DNA of 64,000 nt from Phenylobacterium sp. (GTDB lineage: Bacteria; Pseudomonadota; Alphaproteobacteria; Caulobacterales; Caulobacteraceae), in NCBI RefSeq assembly GCF_004297125.1, contig NZ_SCVD01000028.1:186001-250000 (forward strand). Direction: 5' to 3'. A program made the translations under genes and the position numbers. Shown here piece after piece: positions 10,001 through 18,989 of this stretch (the first letter of the stretch is position 1; every line of letters begins with the position of its first letter). Under the pieces are notes generated by a model that worked only from the letters and a program-made list of their open reading frames with translations, searched no databases and was not told the origin of the DNA.

Positions 10001-11061
10001 CAGGCGATCTCGAACGGCTCCAGGCCGGCCAGGCGCATGGCCTTGGGCCGGTCCGGAACCTGCCGCGGCTTCAGGCCCCGCACCGCTTCGGCCACATGGC
10101 GGATGTGGTCCGGCGTGGTGCCGCAGCAGCCGCCCAGGATGTTGACCAGCCCGTGCTCGGCCCACTCGTGCAGCTGGTGGCCGGTCTGGTGCGGCTCCTC
10201 GTCGTACTCGCCCATGGCGTTGGGCAGGCCGGCGTTGGGATAGGCCGAGACCAGGGTGTCGGCCACGCGGGCCAGCTCGGCGATGTGCGGCCGCATCAGG
10301 TCGGCGCCCAGGGCGCAGTTCAGACCAATGGCGAACGGCTTGGCGTGGCGCACCGAGTTCCAGAACGCCTCCACCGTCTGGCCCGACAGCGTGCGGCCCG
10401 ACCGGTCGGTGATGGTGCCCGAGATCCAGATCGGCAGTTCCTCGTAGCCCTCGTCAGCCAGATCCATGATCGCCTTGATCGCGGCCTTGCAGTTCAGCGT
10501 GTCGGTGATCGTCTCGACCAGGAACAGGTCGACGCCGCCGTCGTGCAGGGCGCGGACCTGCTCGGAATAGGCCTCGTAGACCTGGTCGAAGGTGACCTTG
10601 CGCGCGCCGGGATCGTTCACGTCCGAGCTCATCGACAGCATCACCGGCAGCGGGCCGATGGAGCCGGCGACGAAGCGGGGCTTGTGCGGCTCCTTCGCTG
10701 TCCAGCGGTCGGCGACCTCGCGGGCGATGCGGGCGCCGGCCAGGTTGATGTCGCGCACCGCGGCCTCCTGGGCGTACTCGCCCTGGCCGATCGAGGTGGA
10801 CGAGAAGGTATTGGTCTCCGAGATGTCGGCGCCGGCGGCGTAGTAGGCGTCGTGCAGCTCGCCCACGATGTCCGGCCGCGTCAGGCACAGGATGTCGTTG
10901 TTGCCCTTCATCTGGCCCGGATGGTCCTTGAAGCGCTCGCCGCGGTAGTCGGCTTCCGACAGGCCGCGCTTCTGGAACATCACGCCCCAGGAGCCGTCCA
11001 GGATCAAAACGCGTTCCTTCGATGCGGCCTTCAGCGCCGCGATGCGTTCTTGGCGGTTCAT
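9997..11061 (-). CDS. metH: Methionine synthase, homocysteine S-methyltransferase part
   Basis: A 354-residue homocysteine-binding barrel, the N-terminal module of MetH made as a separate protein. It binds homocysteine through zinc. The Cys ligands are visible as GLNCALGA (near 245) and the paired Cys of GGCCGTTP (near 315). LILDGSWGVMFQK at the N-terminus, ETNTFSSTS and LVETITDTLNCKAA are typical family segments. It lies third in the operon, overlapping metF upstream and the DUF6882-like gene downstream by 4 bp each. It must work with the product of 6872-9535 because neither protein holds all MetH domains. A betaine- or S-methylmethionine-dependent enzyme is unlikely given this context. Confidence 0.95.
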   Translation of the reverse strand: MNRQERIAALKAASKERVLILDGSWGVMFQKRGLSEADYRGERFKDHPGQMKGNNDILCLTRPDIVGELHDAYYAAGADISETNTFSSTSIGQGEYAQEAAVRDINLAGARIAREVADRWTAKEPHKPRFVAGSIGPLPVMLSMSSDVNDPGARKVTFDQVYEAYSEQVRALHDGGVDLFLVETITDTLNCKAAIKAIMDLADEGYEELPIWISGTITDRSGRTLSGQTVEAFWNSVRHAKPFAIGLNCALGADLMRPHIAELARVADTLVSAYPNAGLPNAMGEYDEEPHQTGHQLHEWAEHGLVNILGGCCGTTPDHIRHVAEAVRGLKPRQVPDRPKAMRLAGLEPFEIAW

Positions 11062-11990
11062 GCCGCAGCTTCCTTGGGTTCAGGCGGAGTTTCGCGCACG
11101 CCCAGCACGCGGCAGATGGCGTAGGTCAGGTCGGCGCGGTTCAGGGTGTAGAAATGGAAGTCGCCGAAGCCCTCTTCGGCCAGGCGGGCGCACATTTCCG
11201 AGGAGACCGAGGCGGCGATCAGGCGGCGGGTCTCCGGGTCCTTGTCCAGGCCGTCGAACAGGTTGCCCAGCCAGGCGGGCAGCTGGATGCCGATCGGTCC
11301 GGACATCTTCTTGAGGCCCGTATAGTTGGTCACCGGCATGATCCCCGGCGAGATCGGAATGGTCACCCCGGCCTTGCGCACCCGGTCCATGAACCGCAGG
11401 AAGCCGTCCACATCGAAGAAGAACTGGGTGATCGCCCGCGTCGCGCCGGCGTCGATCTTGGCCTTCAGCACGTCGATATCGTGGTCGATGCCGGTGCTCT
11501 CGGGATGGACGTGCGGATAGAGCCCGACGCTCACCTCGAAGTCGCCGACCGCCTTGATCCCGGCCGTCAATTCCGTCGCGTTGCAGTAGCCGTCGGCACG
11601 GGGCGTGTAGACGCCGCCGATCTGGCCGGGCGGATCGCCGCGCAGGGCCACGATGTGGCGGATGCCGCTGGCCCAATAGTCCCGGATCACCTCGTCCACG
11701 TCGTCGCGGCTGGCTTCCACGCAGGTCAGGTGGGCGGCCGGCTTCAGCGTTGTCTCCTTCAGCATCCGCAGCACCGTGCGGTGCGTGCGGTCGCGGGTGG
11801 AGCCGCCAGCGCCGTAGGTCACCGACACGAACGACGGATTCAGCGGCTCCAGCCGACGGATCGCCGCCCACAGGTTCTCTTCCGCCTCGGCGGTCTTGGG
11901 CGGCGAGAACTCGAACGAGACGCGGGGGCGTTCCTTGCCGCCGACGCCGGCGCGGGCGACGGGGCCTAGGGCGGACTGAGCCGGGCTCAT
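11058..11990 (-). CDS. metF: 5,10-methylenetetrahydrofolate reductase
   Basis: A 310-residue flavoprotein that reduces methylenetetrahydrofolate to methyl-tetrahydrofolate, the methyl donor for MetH. Family marks are the catalytic-Glu segment VSFEFSPPKT near the N-terminus, VTYGAGGSTRDRT, AHLTCVEASRDDV, IVALRGDPPG and the ITQFFFDVDGFLRF stretch. Length is normal for bacterial MetF. It is the second gene of the operon and overlaps both the regulator (ATGA, 11987-11990) and metH (11058-11061), so the enzyme and its downstream partner are produced together. Expression should follow the palindromic operator upstream of the regulator gene. Confidence 0.96.
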   Translation of the reverse strand: MSPAQSALGPVARAGVGGKERPRVSFEFSPPKTAEAEENLWAAIRRLEPLNPSFVSVTYGAGGSTRDRTHRTVLRMLKETTLKPAAHLTCVEASRDDVDEVIRDYWASGIRHIVALRGDPPGQIGGVYTPRADGYCNATELTAGIKAVGDFEVSVGLYPHVHPESTGIDHDIDVLKAKIDAGATRAITQFFFDVDGFLRFMDRVRKAGVTIPISPGIMPVTNYTGLKKMSGPIGIQLPAWLGNLFDGLDKDPETRRLIAASVSSEMCARLAEEGFGDFHFYTLNRADLTYAICRVLGVRETPPEPKEAAA

Positions 11991-12958
11991 GCGGCGCTCC
12001 TCAATTGGGTGGGCGCGCGCTGGGCGGCCCAGATCTTCACGGTCAGTCCATCCTGGCGGGTGGGCGGCAGCGCTTGGAGGCCCACCTGCGGCAGGTCCGC
12101 CTCGGCGAGCCAGCGGCCCATCTCTTCGTCCGAAAACCCTAACCGGCGGTGTTGGTGCTGCTCGCGCAGGAACTCGAGCTTATGCGGCGCGAAGTCGACG
12201 ATGATCAGCTTGCCGCCGGGCGCCACGATGCGCCCCGCCTCCTTCACCGCCGCGGCGGGGTCGCCCAGGTAATGCAGCACCTGATGCACCACGACCAGAT
12301 CGGCGCTGCCCTCAGGCAGGCGCGTGTCGAAGATGTCGCCATGCCGCAGCTCGACGTGGGTGAGGCCCGCTTCGAGGGTGTTGCGCCGGGCGATGTTGAG
12401 CATCTGCTGCGACAGGTCCAGACCCACGGCGTGGTCGGCCTGCGGGCCCAGCAGGGTCAGCATGCGGCCGGTGCCGGACCCCAGATCGACCAGGCGCTTC
12501 ACCCGCTGTTGGCCCGCCGCCGCCAGCACCTCGGCCTCGACGTTGGCGTCCGCGACGTAGAGCGAGCGGATCTGGTCCCACTGGGCGGCGTTCTCGGCGA
12601 AATACGCCTGGGCGGCGTCGGAGCGCTCGGCCTGGACGTCGTCTAGCTTCCGGCGGTCTCGCGCCAGGATGGGGTCATCCGGATTGATCCGCGCCAGCAC
12701 CTCGCCGATCACCTCGTGCTGCCGCCCGGCGCCGGTGAGGCGGTAGAACACCCAGGCGCCGTCGGGGAACCGCTCCACCAGTCCGGCCTCGGCCAGCAGC
12801 TTCAGGTGGCGCGACACCCGCGGCTGGCTCTGGTCCAGCACCCGGCAGAGTTCCAGGACAGCCAATTCCTCCCGCTCCAGGAGCGCGAGGATGCGCAGCC
12901 GCGTCGGCTCACCGGCCGCCCGGAGCACATCCACGGTCTGCTTCGCCGAGAGCTTCAT
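11987..12958 (-). CDS. ArsR-family regulator fused to SAM-dependent methyltransferase
   Basis: A 323-residue fusion. Residues 1-90 are an ArsR winged helix (AAGEPTRLRILALLE, recognition helix around SQPRVSRHLKLLAEAGLV, wing GAWVFYRL). Residues about 130-300 form a class I methyltransferase fold with the AdoMet motif DLGSGTGRML (near 157), followed by a metF-like operon. The ArsR metal-binding Cys motif (ELCVCDL) is replaced by ELCRVLDQ, which argues against metal sensing. The start at MKLSAKQTVD was chosen over the upstream in-frame ATG because a perfect 20-bp palindrome occupies the 5' flank. Known alphaproteobacterial regulators of this architecture control methionine/SAM genes in response to SAM or SAH. 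Autoregulation of the five-gene operon is inferred. Confidence 0.9.
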   Translation of the reverse strand: MKLSAKQTVDVLRAAGEPTRLRILALLEREELAVLELCRVLDQSQPRVSRHLKLLAEAGLVERFPDGAWVFYRLTGAGRQHEVIGEVLARINPDDPILARDRRKLDDVQAERSDAAQAYFAENAAQWDQIRSLYVADANVEAEVLAAAGQQRVKRLVDLGSGTGRMLTLLGPQADHAVGLDLSQQMLNIARRNTLEAGLTHVELRHGDIFDTRLPEGSADLVVVHQVLHYLGDPAAAVKEAGRIVAPGGKLIIVDFAPHKLEFLREQHQHRRLGFSDEEMGRWLAEADLPQVGLQALPPTRQDGLTVKIWAAQRAPTQLRSAA

Positions 12959-12961
12959 CTG

Positions 12962-12981
12962 ACATAAAGATATCTTTATGT
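12962..12981. promoter_or_regulatory. Perfect palindromic operator of the methionine operon
   Basis: ACATAAAGATATCTTTATGT is a perfect 20-bp palindrome ending 3 bp upstream of the ArsR-methyltransferase start codon. A TTGCAT hexamer on the minus strand (12994-12989) could be a -35 element, which would place the palindrome over the -10 region. Position and symmetry fit binding of an ArsR dimer and negative autoregulation of arsR-metF-metH. Similar sites are known for SAM/SAH-responsive ArsR proteins; the match to a published motif is from memory. Confidence 0.75.
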
Positions 12982-13212
12982 GTGAGAAATGCAAGGGCGC
13001 CACCCCGGCTTTCGCGGCCCAGCCCAGCATGTTGGGGATGCCCTCCGTCGCGCCGCCTGCGCGGTGAGGCGTCAGCAGAGCCCGCACCCGCGGGCGGTCC
13101 CCGTCGGCCAGGTCCCAGGCGCGACCGGTGTCGAACCCGGCCTTCGCGACCGCCGGCTCCTATAGCCAGGACGGCGAGGCCAGCGCCACCTGCATCGAAG
13201 CCGCCCCGATCG

Positions 13213-14559
13213 CTAGGCCCCGAAGATCCAGCCCACGGGCAGGCCGGCGACCTGCACGCCTGTCAGGACCATCTGGTTACCGCCGCCGAAGTCGATGACG
13301 GTGTCGGCTCCCACCTGGCTGACGGTCGGATTGGCGCCCGGCAGCAGCAGCACACGGTCGCCCTGGGCGACACTGAAATCGGTGACCCGGTCCAGGCCGG
13401 CCTGATCCCATGCGTGGAACAGGTCGGCGCCCGCCCCGCCGGTCAGGATGTCGGCTCCGCGGTCGCCGGCCAGGAAGTCTGCGCCATCGCCGCCGGAGAG
13501 GACGTCGTCGCCCTGCCCGCCCCGGATCGTGTCGGCGCCGGACGTCCCGGTCAGGGTGTCGCTCCCCTTGTTGCCGTGCAGATCCTGGTCCTGGACCTCG
13601 TCGTTCGAGATGCCGGCGAAGACCTGATCGTCACCGTCGTCACCCCGCACCAGATCGTGGCCGCCGCGGGTCTGGAAGCTGTCGTTGCCCGCGCCGCCCA
13701 TTAGGGTGTCGTCGCCGGCCCCGCCGTCGAGCTGGTCGTTTCCGTCCAGGCCCGCAAGGCTGTCGGCGCCCTCGCCGCCGTTCAGCGCATTGGCGGCATC
13801 GGATCCGGTCAGGGTGTCGCCGAAGCCGCCGCCGATGGCGCTCTCGACGCTGGAAAGCGTCTTCACGCCCATTCCGCCGCCCACCGCCTGCGCCGAGGTG
13901 ATCCGCAGGTCGAGGGTGAGTCCTCCGGTGGGCGTCCCGAAGCTCACCGAGTCCCGTCCTGTCCCCCCGAGGACGGTGTCGTTCCCGCTCCCGGTGTCGA
14001 ACTGGTTGCCCAAGCCCCCGCCGCCCACCAGTCGATCGTCGCCCGCCCCGCCCACGAGCGTACCGCCGGTGGCCGACGCCGTCAGGGTGTCGGCGAAATC
14101 GGAGCCGATTAAGCCGCGGAGGCCGACCAGCGTGTCGCTGCCCTGCCCGCCTCCCACCGCCTGCGGTCCCGCGATCGACAGGCTGACCTGCACGCCGCTC
14201 GTCGCTCGGGCATAGCTGGCGAGCGCACCGTTGTCATCGGGGCTAGCCTCCAGGCGGTCGTCGCCCGCGCCGCCCTCCAGGGTGTATCGGCTGAAGTCCG
14301 GGGTCCCGACCAGGGTGTCGGCGCCCGCGTCGCCGAACAGCACCCCGCTCAGCGTGCCGACAATGCGGTCGTCGCCGTCCCCGCCGCGCAGGGTGTCGAG
14401 GAACCGCGGCGCGTCGCCGCCGATTCCTCCGCCGCCCGTGACGGTGTCGTTGCCCTGGCCGCCGTCCACGCTGTCGGCCCCGGTGCTGCCGGTGATGCTG
14501 TCGTCGCCGGCCGTGCCAGCGATGGTGTCCCCAATCCGGGTCGCGACGATCACGGCCAT
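13213..14559 (-). CDS. RTX calcium-binding repeat protein
   Basis: A 448-residue secreted-type protein made almost entirely of Gly/Asp-rich RTX nonapeptides (GGxGxDxUx), for example GGQGNDTVTGG, GGDGDDRIVG, GGAGNDSFQTRGG and GGQGDDVLSGGDGADFL. There is no signal peptide; the C-terminal segment after the last repeats (LFHAWDQAGLDRVTDFSVAQGDRVLL, given here only as landmark region near 390-415) resembles the uncleaved C-terminal signal used by type I secretion. No separate catalytic domain is evident, so it could be an adhesive or surface-layer-like protein. No ABC exporter, membrane fusion protein or TolC gene is in the window, so its secretion machinery must be encoded elsewhere. Calcium binding is expected from the family. 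Confidence 0.88.
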   Translation of the reverse strand: MAVIVATRIGDTIAGTAGDDSITGSTGADSVDGGQGNDTVTGGGGIGGDAPRFLDTLRGGDGDDRIVGTLSGVLFGDAGADTLVGTPDFSRYTLEGGAGDDRLEASPDDNGALASYARATSGVQVSLSIAGPQAVGGGQGSDTLVGLRGLIGSDFADTLTASATGGTLVGGAGDDRLVGGGGLGNQFDTGSGNDTVLGGTGRDSVSFGTPTGGLTLDLRITSAQAVGGGMGVKTLSSVESAIGGGFGDTLTGSDAANALNGGEGADSLAGLDGNDQLDGGAGDDTLMGGAGNDSFQTRGGHDLVRGDDGDDQVFAGISNDEVQDQDLHGNKGSDTLTGTSGADTIRGGQGDDVLSGGDGADFLAGDRGADILTGGAGADLFHAWDQAGLDRVTDFSVAQGDRVLLLPGANPTVSQVGADTVIDFGGGNQMVLTGVQVAGLPVGWIFGA

Positions 14560-14635
14560 GGGCCTACTCCACGCGAAGATGCACCGATGTCATCCTAGCG
14601 CATGGCGTGAAGACGGCTAAGAGCGCGTGGGCCAC

Positions 14636-16303
14636 CTACCGCGTGAACTTGTGGAACTTGATCCGGTGCGGGATCAGGCTGTCGGCGCCCAGGCGGCGCT
14701 TCTTGTCCTCTTCGTAGGCTTCGAAGTTCCCTTCGAACCATTCCACGTGGCTATCGCCTTCGAAGGCCAGGATGTGGGTCGCCAGGCGGTCCAGGAACCA
14801 GCGGTCGTGGCTGATCACCACCGCGCAGCCCGCGAACTCTTCCAGCGCCTCTTCCAGGTTCTGCAGCGTCTCGATGTCCAGGTCGTTGGTCGGTTCGTCG
14901 AGCAGGATGACGTTGCCGCCCTCGGTGAGCGTCTTGGCCAGGTGGACGCGGTTGCGCTCCCCGCCCGAGAGCTGGCCCACCTTCTTCTGCTGGTCGCCGC
15001 CGCGGAAGTTGAACGAGCCCACGTAGCTGCGGGTGTTGATCTCGCGTTTGCCCACCGCCAGGACATCCAGCCCCTGGGACACTTCCTGCCAGACGGTCTT
15101 GTTGGGATCCAGCGCGTCGCGGCTCTGGTCGACGTAGGCCAGCTTCACGGTCTCGCCGACCCGGAACGTGCCGCCGTCGGGTTGCTCCTGGCCGGTGATG
15201 ATCTTGAACAGGGTCGACTTGCCGGCGCCGTTGGGGCCGATGACGCCGACGATGCCGTTCGGCGGCAGCTTGAAGGTCAGGTCCTCGAACAGGACCTTGT
15301 CACCGTAGGCCTTGGACAGGCCGTTGGCCTCCAGCACCAGATTGCCCAGCCGCGGGCCCGGCGGGATCTGGATGGTGGCGAAGCTTTGCGCCTCGCGGCT
15401 GTTCTCCTGCGCGCGGACCATCTCGTCATAGGCGGCCAGGCGGGCCTTCGACTTGGCCTGGCGGGCCTTGGCGCCCGAACGCACCCATTCCAGCTCGCGG
15501 GTCATGGCGCGCTGACGGGCCTCACTCTCGGACTTCTCCTGCACGATCCGCTTGGTCTTCTGCTCCAGCCAGCCGGAGTAGTTGCCCTCGTACGGGATGC
15601 CCTTGCCGCGATCGAGCTCCAGGGTCCACTTGGTGACCTGGTCCAGGAAGTAGCGGTCGTGGGTGACCAGGATCACGCAACCGGGGAAGGCCTCCAGGTG
15701 ATGCTGCAGCCAGGCCACGCTCTCGGCGTCCAGGTGGTTGGTCGGTTCGTCCAGCAGCAGCATGTCGGGCTTGCTGAGCAGCAGGCGGGCCAGGGCGATG
15801 CGGCGCTTCTCGCCTCCCGACAGCTTGTCCACCGGCCAATCGTTGGGCGGGCAGCGTAGGGCGTCCATCGCCATCTCGATCTTGGAATCGATGTCCCAAA
15901 GGTCGCCGGCGTCGATCTTCTCCTGGAGGGCGGTCATCTCCTCCATGAGCTCGTCGGTGTAGTTCTCGCCGAGCTCGGCCGCGATCTGGTTGTAGCGATC
16001 GAAGATCTTCTTCTCTTCGCACCACGAGATGACGTTGCCCCAGACGTTCAGGGCTTCGTCCAGATGCGGCTCCTGCTCCAGGTAGCCCATCTTGACGCCT
16101 TCGGCGGCCTTGGCCTCTCCGCTGAACTCCTTGTCCACGCCCGCCATGATCTTGAGCAGGGTCGACTTGCCGGAGCCGTTGACGCCGACCACGCCGATCT
16201 TGGCGTCCGAGTAGAACGACAGCCAGATGTTCTCGAACACCTTCTTGCCGCCGGGGAAGGCCTTGGTCAGGCCCTGCATCTGATAAATGTACTGCTGCGC
16301 CAT
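14636..16303 (-). CDS. ettA: Energy-dependent translational throttle protein EttA (ABC-F ATPase)
   Basis: A 555-residue ABC-F protein with two ATP-binding cassettes and no membrane segments. It acts on the ribosomal E site and gates entry into elongation according to the ATP/ADP ratio. Cassette 1 has GVNGSGKST and signature KLSGGEKRR with LLLDEPTNHLD; cassette 2 has GPNGAGKST and QLSGGERNR with LLDEPTNDLD. The charged interdomain linker (KSESEARQRAMTRELEWVRSGAKA region) is the P-site tRNA interaction motif. The N-terminus MAQQYIYQMQGLTKAFPGG matches family starts, so the upstream extension to 16456 was rejected. It is divergent from the hybrid kinase gene, 73 bp away. Antibiotic-resistance ABC-F proteins are an alternative, but sequence and length fit EttA. 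Confidence 0.95.
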   Translation of the reverse strand: MAQQYIYQMQGLTKAFPGGKKVFENIWLSFYSDAKIGVVGVNGSGKSTLLKIMAGVDKEFSGEAKAAEGVKMGYLEQEPHLDEALNVWGNVISWCEEKKIFDRYNQIAAELGENYTDELMEEMTALQEKIDAGDLWDIDSKIEMAMDALRCPPNDWPVDKLSGGEKRRIALARLLLSKPDMLLLDEPTNHLDAESVAWLQHHLEAFPGCVILVTHDRYFLDQVTKWTLELDRGKGIPYEGNYSGWLEQKTKRIVQEKSESEARQRAMTRELEWVRSGAKARQAKSKARLAAYDEMVRAQENSREAQSFATIQIPPGPRLGNLVLEANGLSKAYGDKVLFEDLTFKLPPNGIVGVIGPNGAGKSTLFKIITGQEQPDGGTFRVGETVKLAYVDQSRDALDPNKTVWQEVSQGLDVLAVGKREINTRSYVGSFNFRGGDQQKKVGQLSGGERNRVHLAKTLTEGGNVILLDEPTNDLDIETLQNLEEALEEFAGCAVVISHDRWFLDRLATHILAFEGDSHVEWFEGNFEAYEEDKKRRLGADSLIPHRIKFHKFTR

Positions 16304-16376
16304 GGGGCGTCCGCGCTCGCTTGCTCGATGTATGGGAATTCGCGCGAGCAGATAGCGGTGGCGAGGGCCGGGCGCA

Positions 16377-18830
16377 ATGTCGGAACCCGTCGCAGGCTCA
16401 CGCGTTCGCATCCGGCAGGGGATGGGGGAACCACGAGTGCACGCCGATGAGGTCACTCCGTCGTCAGGGCGCCCGGCGGACGGGATGATCGACCCGTCGC
16501 GGCCGGACCCGGCGCTTCAGTACCTCGTGGACGCGGTCAGCGACTACGCTATCTACATGCTTGACGCCGATGGCCGGGTGATGAGCTGGAACACCGGCGC
16601 CGCCCGCCTGAAGGGCTATTCCGAAGAGGAAGTCCAGGGACGGCCCTTCTCCCAGTTCTTCGCACCCGAGGACCGCGCCGCCGGCGTTCCCGAGCAGATC
16701 CTCGCCACGGCGAGGAAAGACGGACGGGTGGAAGTCGAAGGCTGGCGCGTCCGCAAGGACGGCAGCAGATTCTGGGCGCTGGGCGTCATCAATACCGTGC
16801 GCGACAAGGCCGGCCAGTTGATCGGTTACGCCAAGGTCACCCGCGACATGACCCGCCAGCGCCAGACGCAGGAGGCGTTGGCGGAAAGCGAGCGGCGCTT
16901 CCGGCTGCTGATCGAAGGGGTGGTCGACTACGCCATCTACATGATCGACCCCAACGGCGTGGTGACCAATTGGAACCGCGGCGCGGAGCGTATCAAGGGT
17001 TACCGGGCCGACGAGATCGTCGGCCGGCACTTCAGCCAGTTCTACACGCCGGAGGATCGGGCGGCGGGGATGCCGGCGCGAGCGCTCGAGGCGGCGCTGC
17101 GGGAGGGCCGCTTCGACGCGGAAGGCTGGCGGGTGCGCAAGGACGGCGAGCGATTCTGGGCCTCCGTGGTGATCGACGCGATCCGCGACGAGGACGGCCG
17201 CCTGATGGGCTTCGCCAAGATCACCCGGGACGTCACCGAGCGGAAGGCGGCGTTGGAGGCCCTGGCCGCGAGCGAACGGCAGTTCCGCACGCTGGTCTCC
17301 GGAGTGGTCGACTATGCGATCTTCATGATCGATCCCAACGGGGTCGTCAGCAGCTGGAACGCCGGGGCGCAGCAGATCAAGGGCTACACGGCAAACGAGA
17401 TCATCGGGCAGCACATTTCGCGCTTCTACACCGACGAGGACCGGGCCGCCGGGACGCCCGTCCGTGCGGTCGAGACGGCCGCGGAGCTGGGCCGCTACGA
17501 GGCCGAGGGCTGGCGGGTGCGCAAGGACGGCAGCCTGTTCTGGGCCTCGGTGATCATCGACGCGGTCCGCGACGATGACGGCGTCCTGATCGGCTTCGCC
17601 AAGATCACCCGCGACATCACCGACAAGCGCCGCGCCCAGCTCGAGCTTCAGCGGGCGCACGAGCAACTCGCCCAGAGCCAGAAGCTGGAGGCGCTGGGTA
17701 AGCTCACCGGCGGGGTGGCGCACGATTTCAACAACCTGCTCATGGTGGTCAGCGGCCAGGCCCAGCTCCTGCGCCGCCGGGTGAGCGACGATCCGCGGGC
17801 GCTGCAGGCGCTCGACGCCATCGAGGCGTCGGCCCGCCGCGGCGAGGACCTGACCCGCCATCTGCTGTCATTCTCGCGCCGGCAACGCCTCACCCCCGAA
17901 CCGACGGCCCTCGCGGACCGCGCGCCGGGCCTCCGGGAGCTGCTCTCCGCCAGCCTGCCCGCCGCCGTGCGGCTCGACATGGACCTCGGAGCCGACCTGT
18001 GGCCGGTGGCGGTGGACGTCAGCGAACTGGAGCTGGCGCTGCTGAACCTCACCGTCAATGCGCGTGACGCCATGCCCCGCGGCGGGATCCTGTCGCTGAG
18101 GGGCGACAACGTCACCCTGGACGGCTCGGGCGGCCTTGAGGGCGACTTCGTGGCGCTCACCGTCGCCGACACCGGGACGGGGATCGCCCCCGACATCGTG
18201 CCGAAGATCTTCGACCCCTTCTTCACGACCAAGGACATCGACAAGGGAACCGGCCTGGGCCTGTCCCAGGTGTTCGGCTTCGCCCACCAATCGGGCGGCC
18301 AGGTCACGGTGACCAGCGAGCTCGGCGCGGGCGCCCATTTCACCCTGTACCTGCCGCGGGCGGACCGGGCTCCGGCGGCGCAGAGCGAGGACGAGCCGCC
18401 GGCCGCGGCCGCCGGCGCGCGCGTCCTGCTGGTCGAGGACAATCCGGAGGTCGCCGAGGTTGCGGCCCGGATGCTGGAGGAACTGGGCCACGAGGTCCGC
18501 GCCGTCAGCAACGGCGCCGCGGCGCTGGCCGCGCTCGACACCGGCGAACCCGTGGACATGGTGTTCAGCGATATCGTGATGGCGGGCGAGCCGGATGGCC
18601 TGAGCATGGCGCGGCAGGTCCGTGAAGCCTTTCCGTACGTGCCGATCCTCCTGGCCACCGGCTACAGCGAGGCGGCCGCCCGGATCGGCGACGAGTTCCC
18701 GATCCTGCGCAAGCCGTACAAGCTGAGCGAGCTCAACCGCGCCATCTCCGAGCGCCTGTCGCTGCGCACCGCCGGCAAGCTGGTGGACCTGGAGACCGCG
18801 AGGCGTGCGCGGGCGCCGCGGCGCGACTGA
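16377..18830 (+). CDS. Triple-PAS hybrid sensor histidine kinase with receiver domain
   Basis: An 817-residue cytoplasmic hybrid kinase without membrane segments. Three PAS domains (about 47-160, 174-288 and 302-416) are close copies of one another: each contains a VDYAIxMxDxxG start, GYxxxEIxGxHxSxFYTxEDRAAG and EGWRVRKDGxxFWASVxIDAxRD. HisKA follows with H449 in GKLTGGVAHDFNN, then the ATPase domain with DTGTGIAPD and GTGLGLSQVFGF, and a C-terminal receiver domain with D732 (FSDIVM). This architecture suggests redox, light or ligand sensing, but no cofactor residues are identifiable by eye. The ATG at 16377 was used; ATGs at residues 16 and 37 are possible. No cognate regulator is adjacent, so output goes through its own receiver or a phosphotransfer protein elsewhere. 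Confidence 0.92.
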   Translation: MSEPVAGSRVRIRQGMGEPRVHADEVTPSSGRPADGMIDPSRPDPALQYLVDAVSDYAIYMLDADGRVMSWNTGAARLKGYSEEEVQGRPFSQFFAPEDRAAGVPEQILATARKDGRVEVEGWRVRKDGSRFWALGVINTVRDKAGQLIGYAKVTRDMTRQRQTQEALAESERRFRLLIEGVVDYAIYMIDPNGVVTNWNRGAERIKGYRADEIVGRHFSQFYTPEDRAAGMPARALEAALREGRFDAEGWRVRKDGERFWASVVIDAIRDEDGRLMGFAKITRDVTERKAALEALAASERQFRTLVSGVVDYAIFMIDPNGVVSSWNAGAQQIKGYTANEIIGQHISRFYTDEDRAAGTPVRAVETAAELGRYEAEGWRVRKDGSLFWASVIIDAVRDDDGVLIGFAKITRDITDKRRAQLELQRAHEQLAQSQKLEALGKLTGGVAHDFNNLLMVVSGQAQLLRRRVSDDPRALQALDAIEASARRGEDLTRHLLSFSRRQRLTPEPTALADRAPGLRELLSASLPAAVRLDMDLGADLWPVAVDVSELELALLNLTVNARDAMPRGGILSLRGDNVTLDGSGGLEGDFVALTVADTGTGIAPDIVPKIFDPFFTTKDIDKGTGLGLSQVFGFAHQSGGQVTVTSELGAGAHFTLYLPRADRAPAAQSEDEPPAAAAGARVLLVEDNPEVAEVAARMLEELGHEVRAVSNGAAALAALDTGEPVDMVFSDIVMAGEPDGLSMARQVREAFPYVPILLATGYSEAAARIGDEFPILRKPYKLSELNRAISERLSLRTAGKLVDLETARRARAPRRD

Positions 18831-18989
18831 CCGCCGGCGGGAAAGACCGCGGGAAGGACGCCTGTCGATGGCCGGCTGGGATAGCCCGGGCCTTCGCCGA
18901 GGCGCCGGCCGCTCACCGGGCGTCCCTCCCGCGAGTGTCCCTTGGCCGGCCGGACGAACCGAAGCGGCCTGCCGAGGGGAGGAACCGAA

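Noticed and set aside
11987..13087. Longer N-terminus for the ArsR-methyltransferase fusion (43 extra codons)
   Set aside because: The extension would cover the 20-bp palindromic operator, and the ArsR fold begins right after the internal ATG at 12958.
12982..13212. Possible tRNA or lost gene fragment between the methionine operator and the RTX gene
   Set aside because: A GGTTCGAC-like stretch occurs on the minus strand, but no cloverleaf or anticodon arm can be built, and translations of both strands show no recognisable protein.
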